64,000 nucleotides of DNA from Bolinopsis microptera (Eukaryota; Ctenophora; Tentaculata; Lobata; Bolinopsidae): assembly GCF_026151205.1 (NCBI RefSeq), contig NC_087084.1, forward strand, positions 2,451,345 to 2,515,344, read 5' to 3'. The notes under the pieces were generated by a model. That model worked only from the letters and a program-made list of their open reading frames with translations, did no database searches and was not told the origin of the DNA. Of the stretch, positions 11,473 through 23,229 are shown one piece after another (position 1 is the stretch's first letter; every line of letters starts with the position of its first letter). The position numbers and the translations under genes are program-made.

Positions 11473-13617
11473 ATGATGATGAAGAACAGATTTGTATTCA
11501 TTTTCTTGGGATGTCTCCTTGTAGTCCATGCCAAGGGCTACACAGGTAAATAAGATAACTTATAGGTTTCTTTATCGAAATTAATTAGCTAAATAATGAA
11601 TATATAAAAAATGTGTATTCTCTTCGAATTGGAAAACATGAATTAAATTCTTGGAACTTTTAAAGGGAAAGCCTCGTTTAATGAATGTTTTATTATTTAA
11701 ATCCACATTAATTATGAAGGAATGGACTCGAAGATGTGACCTTACAATGATAGTAAAAATTAATGACTTCATATATTTGTATAATTAATCCATTTTAATC
11801 GATTACCTCTATTATATTCGTTATTTTAGAGACGAAGATAACGTGTGCTGACAAACTATGGGCTATCTCCCACATGGTCAATAACGAAGAAAATCTCGAC
11901 TATTCCTTGAATGCTGGCGCTAATGGCTTGGAAATGGATCTGACATTTGACGTAACCGGTACCCCGGCAGATTTCTACCATGATTGGCTTTGTGACTGCA
12001 AATGCTCTAGCTCAGCTGAGGTCTGCAAGTTTGATGTGTGTGAGAATGCTCGTCCGTCCAAAGAAGTCCTGGGGTATTTCATGTCCCACAAAAAGATGGG
12101 ACAAGTTGCCATGTTGTATATTGACAGCAAGGTGGACGAAGTCCCGGATAGTTTAATAGAACAAGCAGGAGTTAACATGGTTACCATGCTGGAGGAAGTT
12201 GTTCTAACTCAGGGTTATAAAGGAATTGTACTTATTGGGGCAGCTAACGAGGATTATTTGAAGTCAGTGGCCGCAACGGCGAGCAAATCACCTTTCAAAG
12301 ACCAGCTCTTCATCGGTTATGACTGGCATACAGACTTTAAAGACGGATTGGAGTTTCTAGCCGACTTGAAGTACCCCAATAAAATAGCCTCGACGGGTAT
12401 TTTCAGATGCCTGAAATGGTTGATTGGCTACGAAGATGAAGCTGTACTGGGACGAGTCAATAAAGCCCGAGGAGTGATCAGCGACATGATCATCTGGACA
12501 TTGGACAAAACTGGAGAATACGAGAAATACTACAGCTACGGAGCCAGAGGTCTCATTTCCAACAACATAAAACAACTAGTGGACTGGGCTAAAAGAAAGG
12601 GTCACGAGCTGTACACTACAGGTATTTCTTTGTTCGTTATGGAGTTTTTAAATTTTATAATAACTAGCAGGAACCCGTGTAACCCTAAAATGGTGTCAAG
12701 ACTAAAACAATATTACTTATTTAATTCGCGTTTTTGACACCACTTGGGGTACCAAATTTTGGGCCCTAAAACTCCTATTTCTTGGCCAATTTTTTATTTT
12801 TTCATGCTGATTTGGAGGCCATTAAAGCATTTGACCCAGTCAAAAAAGTTTCAGTTGTATATCTTTTACAGTTTTTTGCAGAATTTCGCGTTAAAGTTGA
12901 TGCCGTGGTGTCAGTAAAATGGCACGGATAAATAAATATATATATTAAACTTTAAAACTTGAAATTACCAAGGAGAACACTAACGAACTCGTTTTGGCTA
13001 TACATCAATTCAATATCGTCTCGCTTTATATATAGTAAGATGCTTTTTAACTTTTGGGTAGTATTACTTTTTCTGTTGGGTCAGAAATAACCATTGTAAT
13101 TTGACTTTTGGATCGTTAAATCGTTAATTATTATAATCGTTTGAGCTACAGAGGATACCATCTGCGGAGCTACTGCTGGACGAGAGAATTTAGTTACAGA
13201 TATTGGGGACTGTGGTTGCGAGAAGCAGAGACATGGCTGTAGGATAGACGAGCTGGGATCAGTAGCAGGATCTGCTTGCAGGTAACAAATTAAGATTTTT
13301 ACCTGTTAAAAATTGATGAAAAAAATGGGCGTGGCATGGGGGAAGGGTTCCGGTAGGAGTTGAAGCTTCAACATTTTTTTGGTTGTCATTTGGCCTACGG
13401 AACAACAGATAAGCCTATTACCGCAATTATTGGATAATATTTTTGTTTTATGAACCGGGCTAATTGCAGGTGTTCTAAGCAGTGGTTCTTTGGGTTTGTA
13501 GGGTGTAAGGGAGATGTGGTAGGGTGTGAGGACGTGGGGAGTGCAAAGTGTTTGGAGCCTGATCGGAGTAAGTTGAGCTGTAGGCAGGGAGCTGGAAACT
13601 GTGATGGATATTGGTAA
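11473..13617 (+). CDS. Secreted sphingomyelinase D / phospholipase D-family enzyme (SicTox-like)
   Basis: Four exons, 11473-11545, 11830-12621, 13152-13281 and 13470-13617, join in phase (1, 1, 2) to a 380-residue protein. The start (three ATGs in a row) is followed by a hydrophobic signal peptide. The family active site is visible: His in 'SHMVN', Glu and Asp in 'LEMDL', the second His in 'YHDW', Asp and Lys in 'IDSK', and Trp in 'IWTLDK'. The cysteine-rich loop after the second His is also present. These match the GDPD-like TIM-barrel fold of spider and cnidarian sphingomyelinase D-type enzymes, which cleave the choline head group from sphingomyelin or lysolipids. Exons 3-4 add about 90 residues with some eleven cysteines, a tail I do not recognise. 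The gene appears intact. Whether it is a venom component or acts in ordinary lipid metabolism cannot be told from sequence. Confidence 0.88.
12740..12905 (+). repeat. Dispersed repeat inside SMase D-like intron 2
   Basis: This stretch ('ggccattaaagcatttgac', 'gcagaatttcgcgttaaa') resembles 3240-3430 in the same orientation. The downstream block at 13075-13130 resembles 1865-1930. Confidence 0.55.
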
Positions 13618-14720
13618 ACAGACTGGTTTATTTCCCGTGTTAAATTCAGTTAATTTTATTCTTTGCTTTCAATTTTTTTAATTTCGTAGTTAGTTTTACC
13701 TTGTAACAACTTTTTAACAACTTAAAAATTATTCTACTGAAAAATTATATTGGTTTATTTCCCGTGTAAAATTCAGCTAATTTTATTCTTTATTTTTGAA
13801 TTTTTGAATTTCGTAGTTATTTTTACCTTGTAACAAATTAAAAATTGTTCTACTGAAAAATTATATTGAAATTTATCGTTTTAATTATGGTCCCATAAAT
13901 GCAATTTGAAATTGATGAAATGATTTCAATTATTCGTGTACACTTGTATAGTATTGACTTAACAATCTAAAGCATTGCAATTACAGTGCAACATCGTACG
14001 GTTGTCTGAAGATGTACATCGAGAGCCTCGGACAAGTGATGCGATATTGATAAAGATTGTGACTAAGCGAAGTTCAAGTACACTTACAGCGTATAACTGT
14101 ATAACTATAAACCGAAATCTTTCCCTCCGTCAATTCTCGAATTCTGATAAGAATAATATGCACAAATGCAACTTGATGCTTTATTATTTACAAAAATGTA
14201 CTATGGAAAACTGGCAAACTGAATGAGAATCTAAACAATTCACGCTCTAGAGTCTAGCTAAGTGGCGAAAATAGTATTATAGACTTATAGACTCAATAAT
14301 CAACCAAAGACGGACCATTAACCAAACTTAGCGCAACGATCGAATATCAAATGACCATCATTATACAATTATATCAAGGTGATGAGTAATATTTCATACG
14401 TAACTTCGAGTAATTGAAAATTAAACAAAAATTCCAAGCAGCTTTTCGGTATGTCATTTCTGGAGTAAGAATGCAAGCCAGACAAATCAAAATACAATGC
14501 AAAATTTCATTATTAAAATTAAATTTAGTTATCGAGTCAATGTTTGACCTGATTAACTCCGAAGTTCCATTAATAGTGTCCAATAATAAGCTTTTAAATT
14601 TTAACAAAACTTTTAAAAAGAGCTAGAAGTAATAAAGTCATCCATCATCAGGCAGCAGCGTCATTTCGTCCATTGTCCGTGATTAGATTATATAGTTGCA
14701 GTGCAGAACAGTAACAAGAT

Positions 14721-14776
14721 ATTATAAGACTCCACTGCTCTGTCTCAGTCTGAGACAGAGAATGGAGTCTATAATC
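14721..14776. repeat. Near-perfect 56-bp hairpin
   Basis: Left arm attata-agactcca..tgtctcag pairs with ctgagacagag..tggagtct-ataat, with one bulge and a short mismatch. It is short for a microRNA precursor and more likely a palindromic repeat remnant. Confidence 0.75.
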
Positions 14777-14865
14777 GTCATTCCACAAAACTCTATAAAA
14801 CTGACGCTACCCACAACTAATAAAATAATAATAATATTTAATTCGAAATTCGTCTGAAATGATTG

Positions 14866-14935
14866 GTATAAAGACTAAAGATGTGTCCGTACCAAGAAGA
14901 AATGATTGTTAAGACTAAAGATGTGTCCGTATCAA
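14866..14935 (+). repeat. Direct repeat (two copies, about 38 bp)
   Basis: The block 'aagactaaagatgtgtccgt' followed by 'a(c/t)caa' occurs twice, each time preceded by 'atgattg'. Confidence 0.8.
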
Positions 14936-15265
14936 AATGATGATCAACAGTATTATCCGGTAGAAACCCCACGATAGCAACATGTGAAGTGTAATCACCA
15001 TATCATGCACTACATTGTGCAGCACACCCAATACCAGTGTGTATCTCACAGTACTACGCCCTCACACTGTCTAGATAAAAGCTGTGTGGACCTTGTTATC
15101 ACAGTCGGTAAAGCTGTGGGTTTGTACTTATGCCCTCGCGTCAGAATGGAATTTAGATACTGTTACCAAGAGAATCCTCATTTATAAAATTCTGATATCG
15201 ATGGTAAAATCTATTTTTATGATTTTATTGATACATGTTTCGTATCCAAATATCACGATAGCCTT

Positions 15266-15292
15266 CGGCGGCGCGCGCTTCGCGCGCGAAAA
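15266..15292. repeat. GC-rich palindrome in AT-rich DNA
   Basis: The core cgcgcgcttcgcgcgcg is an inverted repeat of C and G in an AT-rich setting. A related 'ggcgcgcgaaaag' motif occurs at 8313-8325. Confidence 0.7.
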
Positions 15293-15487
15293 GTGGCATG
15301 CAACGTATGTCAATGATTTTATAAAACTGAGACACTAATACAAAACCTAAATTGTTCTTTATTGAAAGCTGTGTTGAAACTGTTTTCTGTTGACACCATA
15401 GCAGTACAATTAATGCCTTACAAAGGATACACACGAGGGACGTAAAAAGGTTTAAAAAGTAGCAGAGAAAGTGGACTCCAAATTATT

Positions 15488-15632
15488 TAACTAGGGTTAC
15501 CGAATCATCAAATATTCGGTAGTAATATTTGTAATATTTGTAATATTTGGTATTCTGTACCAAATATATTATTCGTTGACCAAATATCCCGGGATTCGGT
15601 CGAACTGAATACCGAGTACCGAATACCGAATC
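15488..15632. repeat. Low-complexity 'accgaata/aatattcggt' repeat cluster
   Basis: Repeated units of ccgaata and its inverse tattcgg alternate with aatatttg runs. This is dense short palindromic sequence without coding potential. Confidence 0.6.
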
Positions 15633-16867
15633 CGGAGATAACTTAGTCCCAACGTTTTTACGTAATGATAAACAAAGTCGCACAACTTAAATTGATTTGT
15701 GTATTATAACCAGCCCACATGCCATACCAAACACGAAAACAAAGCCGGTAAGGGTGGAGGCTTGGTATAGGTATGCTGGACATGAATCCCGATTATCCAG
15801 GTTTTAAACCGTAAATCCTTAAAACATGACCGGTCCGGCGGTCGTCAACTCGTTTCAACCAATCCCAGGCTCTCTTTGCTTTGCAGCGATTAGTGACTAT
15901 AATTGTAAAGTATGAGCATCAGTACGGGACTATAATCATTCCGTTATATCTTCATTCGGTGTTTCTGAACACTGAAGCCTAAGATCCTCAGGTAACTCTT
16001 TGCAGTAAAGTATGAGTAGTAGTACGAGCCAGCCCGCGCCTGAACCTCCCCTGGTCCCTTCAACCCAAACAGTTTCTCAGTTTCTGTGTCTTTAGTAAGA
16101 ATTAAAATAATGTTTTAAGATTTATCAAGCTGCTCTGAGTCAAAGGTGCGCTTCAACTTGGTCGTCAACACCTGGTCTTTATAGAAAATCACAAAGTCGT
16201 GTGACGTTGACATAATGGGATTGGGACTATAGGTGCCACTTACTAGGGTTATTATAGATGCAACTGAGCGAGGTGCCACACTGTCACTTAGGATTTTAGA
16301 TGAATCAAGAGAATCCCTTGGAGTAGTTGTGCTAGATTTACTTTAAGTTGGAATAAATTCGGAATTTACATTGAAATAAACGACCTCCAGCGGATTTCAA
16401 TGTCGAATAATTGAACAATTTGGGAGAACAATTTGGGCGAGAAAGCCGCTCAAATGTTTCCTCGCTCAAATTTTTGGGAACCAAGGTTTCTCAAATACTC
16501 ATTTAAAAACTTAAAATCAAATTCACAGTTTCTAAGAAATGTGAAAATTTCCACTGATCCACCATGTTACTCGAATATATAGTAATCATTAAATCTAGCA
16601 TATAGTGCTAAATGCATCGATTTAGGTTTTTAATTCGATTATAAATTGTCTGATCACATCTTTTATAATTTTTGATGGATTATGTCTACAGAATTCTCTT
16701 TGATGAATCCTGGCATCATAATACTTCTACCCTGATTTAGAAGTTTTCACCTTCCCTTCATTCCAATCAAATAAAACTGAATGAATGAAGGAGCAAAACT
16801 CCAGCTAGAGCTCATTTAAAACAGTTCCATAATAACTTAATTAGGTAGGAATATCTTACAGATAGCG

Positions 16868-17090
16868 AACTTCCCAAAATCACTAAATGCGTATGTGACT
16901 GAGATGACCTAGATATGATAAGAAAACTGCAAAAAGTGCAAGGAGATACCAAAAGAAGCAACATATAAGAACTTCCCAAAATCACTGAATGCGTATGTGA
17001 CTGAGATGACCTATAACATATTATTAGGTTATGATATACTACTACTACAAAAACTGCAGGTTGATACAAAAATAAGCAACATATTGCCGC
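16868..17090 (-). repeat. Tandem duplication, about 106 bp
   Basis: The block 'gaacttcccaaaatcact' followed by 'gcgtatgtgactgagatgac' occurs at about 16868 and again at about 16972, followed by related 'aaaactgca..agataccaaaa' sequence. A minus-strand frame stays open across both, but it shows no protein signature. Confidence 0.8.
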
Positions 17091-17683
17091 ACCAAGGTTA
17101 CAACACAAGAATTCAAGAATCGATACTATATAGGTAGCTTTGTAAGGAGCATGCAGCAGGACCATAACAAAGTGCAGGGTAGCAGAGTGCCTAAAAGTAA
17201 ACACGGTAGTACACTTCTAATGTTTGATAGATGTGTCTTCATGCAGACTACCTGACTATGTACATAATCCATTATCGGTTCTGGGCCTCACCTCTCACTT
17301 CACCAGTACTTCATGTTGATTAGGGAAACCTTAGTGAGCATGTGGGCTCATGGGCAGTGTGTCAATACCAAATCATTGCTTCCCAAAATGGTTTTAAACC
17401 CATTCTAATCCTGTGGTTCAGGTATGGCTTTCGACAGTTATCAGTTGTAACAAGCTAGGACAGCTCTGTTTTCAGACTTATGGAGTTTGAATCTCACCCT
17501 ACGTAGGCACATGTTTCATTGAACCGATAGTTTACGGCTCAGGGCAGTATTTAAGTATTTATAGCAGCAGGTAGAAGCCCGCGAGGGTAGTGAGTGCCCG
17601 GTGTAAGAGGCGTGCTGTGAGTACCCGGTGGAAGAGTGATATGTAATTCCTAGTGACGTGGCTGAGAGAGAGTGTCAGGGGAA

Positions 17684-18407
17684 AATGAGATTGATCTGAC
17701 TACGTGTACATTTCTTCAGCAACTCTGCGAATCCATTGGTCCTCCGGGTGGTTGGTGAATTTAATTGTTTATTTGGTATACTAACGGTGGTTGGCCCGTT
17801 TCCGCTGCTACACTTTGTAGGGTATTTGCTTAGTTAAGTGGCATACCGCCGTTTTAAACTTTATAACATACCACTTTTATTGATTTTTTGGGTAAACATG
17901 CGAGTTCTTCCATGCACCGCAATATAACACTCAGTGATGAGCCACGTGACCTAGTTTCTTCACCCGCTGTTTTCTTTATACTTTTATAACCACACATTAC
18001 ATTCAGTAGTTGCCCGTTTCCGCTGATCTATTAGCTGAATTAAACTGTACATGGCCACATTTCATTTCGCCACGTTTCACATTGCCACGTTGCACATCGC
18101 CACGTTTCATGTTTTGAACATCTTCTATCGATTTTATCATAACTTTTAATGGTCTTTTTGATTTGTGTAACACTAAGCAAGGGGTTTCATAGTCCGAAGT
18201 GTTTTGTACATTTTACTTTTTATACGCCTGCTGATTTTACCAAAAAGTATACTCCTGTATGATAAACTAATTTAAATGTTTACAAACTTCAAAAATACGA
18301 TTATGCTTTGCTGTCAAATTGGCCAATCAATTAAGAGTCTGATATAGTTATTACAAGTAATTAACGGTAATTACAAGTGATTAACGGTTTATATTACCAC
18401 CACAGAA
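17684..18407 (+). promoter_or_regulatory. Upstream region of SDR paralogue 1, duplicated with the gene
   Basis: Blocks 'gattgatctgac..acgtgta', 'tttaattgttta', 'gcccgtttccgctg' and 'gccacgttt' recur in the same order at 23230-23400, upstream of paralogue 2. A short block just before both ATGs (ataccaccacagaaatgttg-like) is also shared. The 18061-18115 stretch repeats 'cgccacgttt'. This marks the left edge of a roughly 5.5-kb duplication unit and likely holds the promoter. Confidence 0.55.
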
Positions 18408-21400
18408 ATGTTGCCAGTGTTAACACTCTGTCTGCTCCTCGGTTCTGTGCTCTGCGATGAAGGTAATTCGATCATAAATAATTTATCTCATGTTTCGTTT
18501 ATACCACCGCAGTATTACATACCAATAATTGTGTCGGACAGAGGCGTTACGGCCAAAACATACCACGACTGTGTTGCTAAGAGACTTAAAATAACAAAAC
18601 CCTACCGGTTAAAGTTAATTCACTACTGTGCGATTTTTTACTCACGATCAAACTTTATCAGGAACGGTCCTTGTGTTAGGAGGACAAGGATTAGCAGGAT
18701 CAGCAACACTCACCGCTCTTCTGGACGCAGAATTCCAAGGTACGATTTTATTATCTCCCCTCTCCCCTCTCCCCTCTTCCATCTCCTTCTCACCATCCCT
18801 GATCTCCATCTCCCTACCTCTGACCTATACCTCCTTCTCACTCCCTCTCCTCCCTCCCTCTCCCCACCTCTTCCCTCTACCTCCCTCTCCATTTCCTCTC
18901 CCCTCTACCTCCCTCTCCCCACCTCTCCCCACCTCTTCCCTCTACCTCCCTCTCCATTTCCTCTCCCCTCTCCCCTACTCTTCCCTCTACCTCCCTCTCC
19001 CCACCTCTTCCCTCTACCTCCCTCTCCCCACCTCTTCCCTCTACCTCCCTCTCCATTTCCTCTCCCCTCTCCCTCCCTCTCCCCACCTCTTCCCTCTACC
19101 TCCCTCTCCATTTCCTCTCCCCTCTCCCTCCCTCTCCCCACCTCTTCCCTCTACCTCCCTCTCCATTTTCTCTCCCCTCTCCCTCCCTCTCACCACCTCT
19201 TCCCTCTCCCTCCCTCTCCATTTCCTCTCCCCTCTCCCTCCCTCTCCCCACCTCTTCCCTCTACCTCCCTCTCCATTTTCTCTCCCCTCTCCCTCCCTCT
19301 CCATTTCCTCTCCCCTCTCCCTCCCTCTCCCAACCTCTTTCATCTCCCTCCCTCTCCCCACCTCTTCCCTCTACCTCCCTCTCCATTTCCTCTCCCCTCT
19401 CCCTCCCTCTCCCCACCTCTTCCCTCTACCTCCCTCTCCATTTCCTCTCCCCTCTACCTCCCTCTCCCCACCTCTTCTTTCTACCTCCCTCTCCCCACCT
19501 CTCCCCTCTACCTCCCTCTCCCCACCTCTTCCCTCTACCTCCCTCTCCCCACCTCTTCCCTCTACCTCCCTCTCCATTTCCTCTCCCCTCTACCTCCCTC
19601 TCCCCACCTCTTCTTTCTACCTCCCTCTCCATTTCCTTTTTGAACTAAACTATATTTCCTTACAGTTAGTGCCCTAAATGATGACAATCCCCGTTACGAC
19701 TACCATGAACTGTTTGAAGATAAGATCGAACGTGTTGTCTGCAACCGTGCTTCCGGTTTGGACGGCTGTTTTGAGCTTCAGAACTTTATTAACGGTGAGT
19801 CAAGTTTTAGGTTGCATTTGAATTTAAGTTTTTAAAGTTTGCCTCTTAATTTTAACAAATTTTTGTATTATTGAATTGATTAGAAATAAGGATATTGAAT
19901 ATTTATGCATGATTATAAGTTAGAACTATAAAGCTCAGTTGTTCAAGTTAACCATAGTTTTTTAAGTTTTACCCACCACTGATCACCAGGCAACAGCAAA
20001 GTGAAAGCGATCGTAGATTTCACGTCTAGTAAGAAAGATTTGATGGAAGAAGCAGTAAGAGTACTTGCTCCTCTTAATCCTGATGTCTACATATTCGTCG
20101 GTGCCGCTGCTGTATATGATGTCAGCGACAATCCTAAACATGTAAGTGTTGTTTTTATTGGCCACCCACATCTCCCTTGAAATATGGGTGAACTACAGCG
20201 TAATCTTCCTAAGACCATAATATGGCTGAGAGTGAGAGCACCGAGTGCAAGAGAAATTGAGTTAATTTTATCTTCTACTCGCCTATTTCTTTAAGTTTAT
20301 GAATTACGCTATGATTTTAGTAATTTGCTCATTTAAATTACTTCAGCCTCTGAAAGAAAGTGACGCAGTAAGACCAGAAGACCCGCTCCTGAAAGAAACT
20401 TACAGTGAACACAACGTCTTTGGACACAACATGTAGGTTATTTTGTTCATTATTATTACTAATACAACTACAAGTAAAAACAAATCTTATTTGTGAAGTA
20501 AATTAAACAGTTCAGCAATGAAACTATTCATTCCTTTAAATAATTCGTTTATTAAAAACTTGTGGACAGAAAATTGTAAACAGAAAATTAAGTACCTGAG
20601 GGTTATGTAATTTGTAGATTTCAAATTTTTAATCAAGAAAAAAATGTTTGATAATAAATATAATCTGTCCAATCCTTTTGCTCGTTATTGGTTATGAACA
20701 TTTTTGTTTGTATTCATTTTTATTATCAGGATTTTAAGAGAATGAGATCCAGGAGGCATTTTTTTTTAAAATTTTAAAAATCCAGGAGGCATTTTTATCC
20801 CCATAAAATATTTCTGATCATTGCAGGCTTGGTTCAGAAGAGGCTCTGATAGCTAGTGGACTACCCTACGTGATACTGAGATGCGGGGATCTGATTGGAC
20901 CACGTGACACCACTCTCAGATGGTGGCAGTACCAGGTAATACATCATCAGCTATTATTCTTCAGCATTCTATTACACTGAACGTACTGTATGAAAAGCAA
21001 ATACATCTCCTGTGCTACTATGGTGCTATTAATAGTTTTTGTTCAGTTATTAACGGTTTTTGTTCAGGTTTTTGTTCAGGTTTTTGTTCAGGTTTTTGTT
21101 CAGGTTTTTGTCCAGGTTTTTGTCCAGGTTTTTGTCCAGGTATTAATAGTTCTTGTTCAGGTATGGATAGTTCTTGTTCAGGTATTAATAGTTCTTGTTC
21201 AGGTATTAATAGTTCTTGTTCAGGTATTAATAGTTCTTGTTCAGGTATTAATAGTTCTTGTTCAGGTATTAATAGTTCTTGTTCAGGTATTAATAGTTTT
21301 TGTCCAGGTATTAATAGTTCTTGTTCAGGTATGGAGTGAGCATTTCGATCTGATCGGAGCTGGATTCCCAGTTCCAGGAGAGTACGAGCACCTACCTTTC

Positions 21401-23079
21401 TCTCTGACGTACGGTGATGACGTGGGTAAAGCTGTCGTCAGCGTCATCAAAAAAGGGTTCGTGCCTGTTTTGTGCCTATTTTGTGCCTGTTTTGTGCCTA
21501 TTTTGTGCCTGTTTTGTGCCTATTTTGTGCCTATTTTGGGGCTGGTCTATGATTAAGTAGTTAAGAGAGAACCACGTTTGTACCACATAGATTATGTTGA
21601 TTTATCAGCATCACAAAGTTTTTCATGACTTTTAAAATGCAGGGTGATGAATGAGATTTACAATATTGCTATGGAGAAAACCTTCACTCTGCCCCACTAC
21701 CTACTGGAACTGTGTATTTACTTTGGAAATGGAGAGAGCTGTTGGGCCGACTACACTGCTGTTAGTAATTGTTTTAATAACCTTATTTATTTAGATTTTG
21801 ATCTTTATTTAGATCTATTTACCCTATTTAATCATAATGCCTTCGCTGTATATAGGCTCATAGAGGCAATCCAGTTTCTTTTTCTTCAACTTTTCAATTG
21901 AATTCAAAACTTCAAAATAACCCCTTTTGAACATTTCTTTTCATTATAACTGCTCGTCTGATCATGAGGATCTTTTCAACTCTAATAAAATATAACAATC
22001 GCAGACAGTAGAATCATACAGCATGTATCCTAGTAACTCTAATAAAATATAACAATCGCAGACAGTAGAATCATACAGCATGTATCCTAGTAACTCTAAT
22101 AAAATATAACAATCGCAGACAGTAGAATCATACAGCATGTATCCTAGTAACCACATAACAATCGCAGACAGTAGAATCATACAGCATGTATCCTAGTAAC
22201 ATGAGGATCTTTTCAACTCTAATAAAATATAACAATCGCAGACAGTAGAATCATACAGCATGTATCCTAGTAACTCTAATAAAATATAACAATCGCAGAC
22301 AGTAGAATCATACAGCATGTATCCTAGTAACTCTAATAAAATATAACAATTGCAGACAGTAGAATCATACAGCATGTATCCTAGTAACATGAGGATCTTT
22401 TCAACTCTAATAAAATATAACAATCGCAGACAGTAGAATCATACAGCATGTATCCTAGTAACTCTAATAAAATATAACAATCGCAGACAGTAGAATCATA
22501 CAGCATGTATCCTAGTAACTCTAATAAAATATAACAATCGCAGACAGTAGAATCATACAGCATGTATCCTAGTAACCACATAACAATCGCAGACAGTAGA
22601 ATCATACAGCATGTATCCTAGTAACCATATGGGCACACTAGACATTGAACATGCTAAGACAGATCTCGACTTTGAGGCTAGCTCTTGGGAAGACGTACTG
22701 AAGGACACAATCATTTTCTACGAGAGAGCGAGACACAATCATACAAAAGAGCGTGATATGGGTTTGTGGAAAATTTATCTTCACTTACTAAATCTTAATT
22801 TAATATTTACTGAAATCTTAACTTACTAATGCCATTTTTTCATCGAATATCATGAAAATATTCCTGTCAATTTTCTCAATTTTCAATGTGAGCCGGTAAC
22901 CACGTTGTGAAAATCATTTGCCTCTTCCTAAATAAACCGATTATGTTTCAGTGCTATCTCGATTGAACGAAAATGTTGTACCATATCTACGAGTAGAGCC
23001 GTTGAACGAAGCAGTTCTTAAAGCAGAAGAGAAACTTTTGGAGTTACCAAAGCCAGTGTTAAATAGAGTTGAATTATGA
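18408..23079 (+). CDS. Secreted/ER-lumen SDR-like protein, paralogue 1 (catalytic Tyr and Lys missing)
   Basis: Ten exons: 18408-18462, 18662-18739, 19666-19794, 19990-20141, 20347-20432, 20827-20935, 21329-21456, 21643-21760, 22593-22761, 22952-23079. All join in phase to 383 residues. A signal peptide (MLPVLTLCLLLGSVLC) precedes a Rossmann motif 'VLGGQGLAGS', then 'VYIFVGAAAVYDVS', 'GLPYVILRCGDLIGPRD', 'LTYGDDVGKAV' and a C-terminal 'AKTDLDFEASSWEDVLKDTI' helix region. This is the order found in extended/atypical short-chain dehydrogenases (NAD-dependent epimerase family). The active-site YxxxK aligns to FxxxM in 'FGHNMLGSEEAL', so dehydrogenase or epimerase chemistry is doubtful; NAD(P) binding may remain. 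CSP41-like SDRs, which bind RNA, have a similar layout and also lack the catalytic residues. Three introns carry arrays at their splice sites and a fourth is nearly G-free. Function unknown. Confidence 0.85.
18750..19640 (+). repeat. Nearly G-free polypyrimidine minisatellite filling intron 2
   Basis: About 890 bp of C/T-rich units such as 'tctacctccctctcc' alternating with 'ccacctcttccc' and 'atttcctctcccctc'. From about 18835 to the end the sense strand has essentially no G, hence no AG dinucleotide. The paralogue has only a short CT-rich remnant at the same place (25140-25215). Strand asymmetry of this kind can form triplex DNA. Confidence 0.95.
21040..21328 (+). repeat. Acceptor-ladder minisatellite in intron 6 (12- and 21-bp units)
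   Basis: A proximal block of 12-bp units (gtttttgttcag) gives way to 21-bp units that start gtattaatagtt and end cttgttcag. Every unit ends in CAG|GT. I count fifteen such sites before the true exon 7 acceptor at 21328/21329. Both unit lengths are multiples of three and the frame is open into exon 7, reading VFVQ and VLIVLVQ repeats. Confidence 0.95.
21458..21542 (+). repeat. 11-bp tandem array at the intron 7 donor
   Basis: About seven copies of gtgcctgtttt / gtgcctatttt start two to four bases after the exon 7 donor (gg|gttcgt). The frame from exon 7 stays open through the array to a stop at 21553. Confidence 0.9.
21963..22620 (+). repeat. Array of exon 9 acceptor-plus-exon-head copies (57-bp unit, higher-order)
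   Basis: Each 57-bp unit contains branch-like AT-rich sequence, the acceptor 'acaatcgcag', and 33 exonic bases coding TVESYSMYPSN. Ten copies precede the true exon 9 start at 22593; one has attgcag. Units are grouped: 'atgaggatctttt' leaders start blocks at 21965, 22200 and 22389, and two blocks end in a short 'ccacataacaatcgcag' form, the last being the true exon. Using an upstream copy would bring in a stop codon within about 15 codons. Confidence 0.95.
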
Positions 23080-23229
23080 CTATTAGGAAAACCATCTAAA
23101 CAACCAAAATGTTCAAAGTTGTAATATATGAGTTGTAATTTGTGCCAAATTTACTCTTTTTATTCTTTACCTTCATAAGAGTTTTATATTTTGGGGGTTT
23201 GTGCGAAATTATTTTAAAATGACTGAAAA

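Larger units (their letters stand above)
13618..17680. other. Intergenic, no supported gene
   Basis: Holds small repeats (given separately) but no convincing exon. 13630-13760 is partly repeated at 13745-13865 ('tatattggtttatttcccgt' and 'gaatttcgtagtta' blocks), a diverged tandem duplication just downstream of the SMase D-like stop codon. Confidence 0.5.

Noticed and set aside
14721-14776. MicroRNA precursor
   Set aside because: The total is only 56 nt with almost no loop, too short for a normal precursor; listed as a hairpin repeat instead.
18710-19643. Long open frames on both strands (up to 411 codons, Ser/Pro/Leu or Arg/Gly/Glu repeats)
   Set aside because: They are translations of the intronic CT minisatellite, which lacks stops by composition. 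Exon homology with paralogue 2 shows this is intron 2.
21962-22605. Minus-strand open frames with repeated 'LGYMLYDSTVCDCYILLE'
   Set aside because: Antisense of the exon 9 head array; no start context or splice support.
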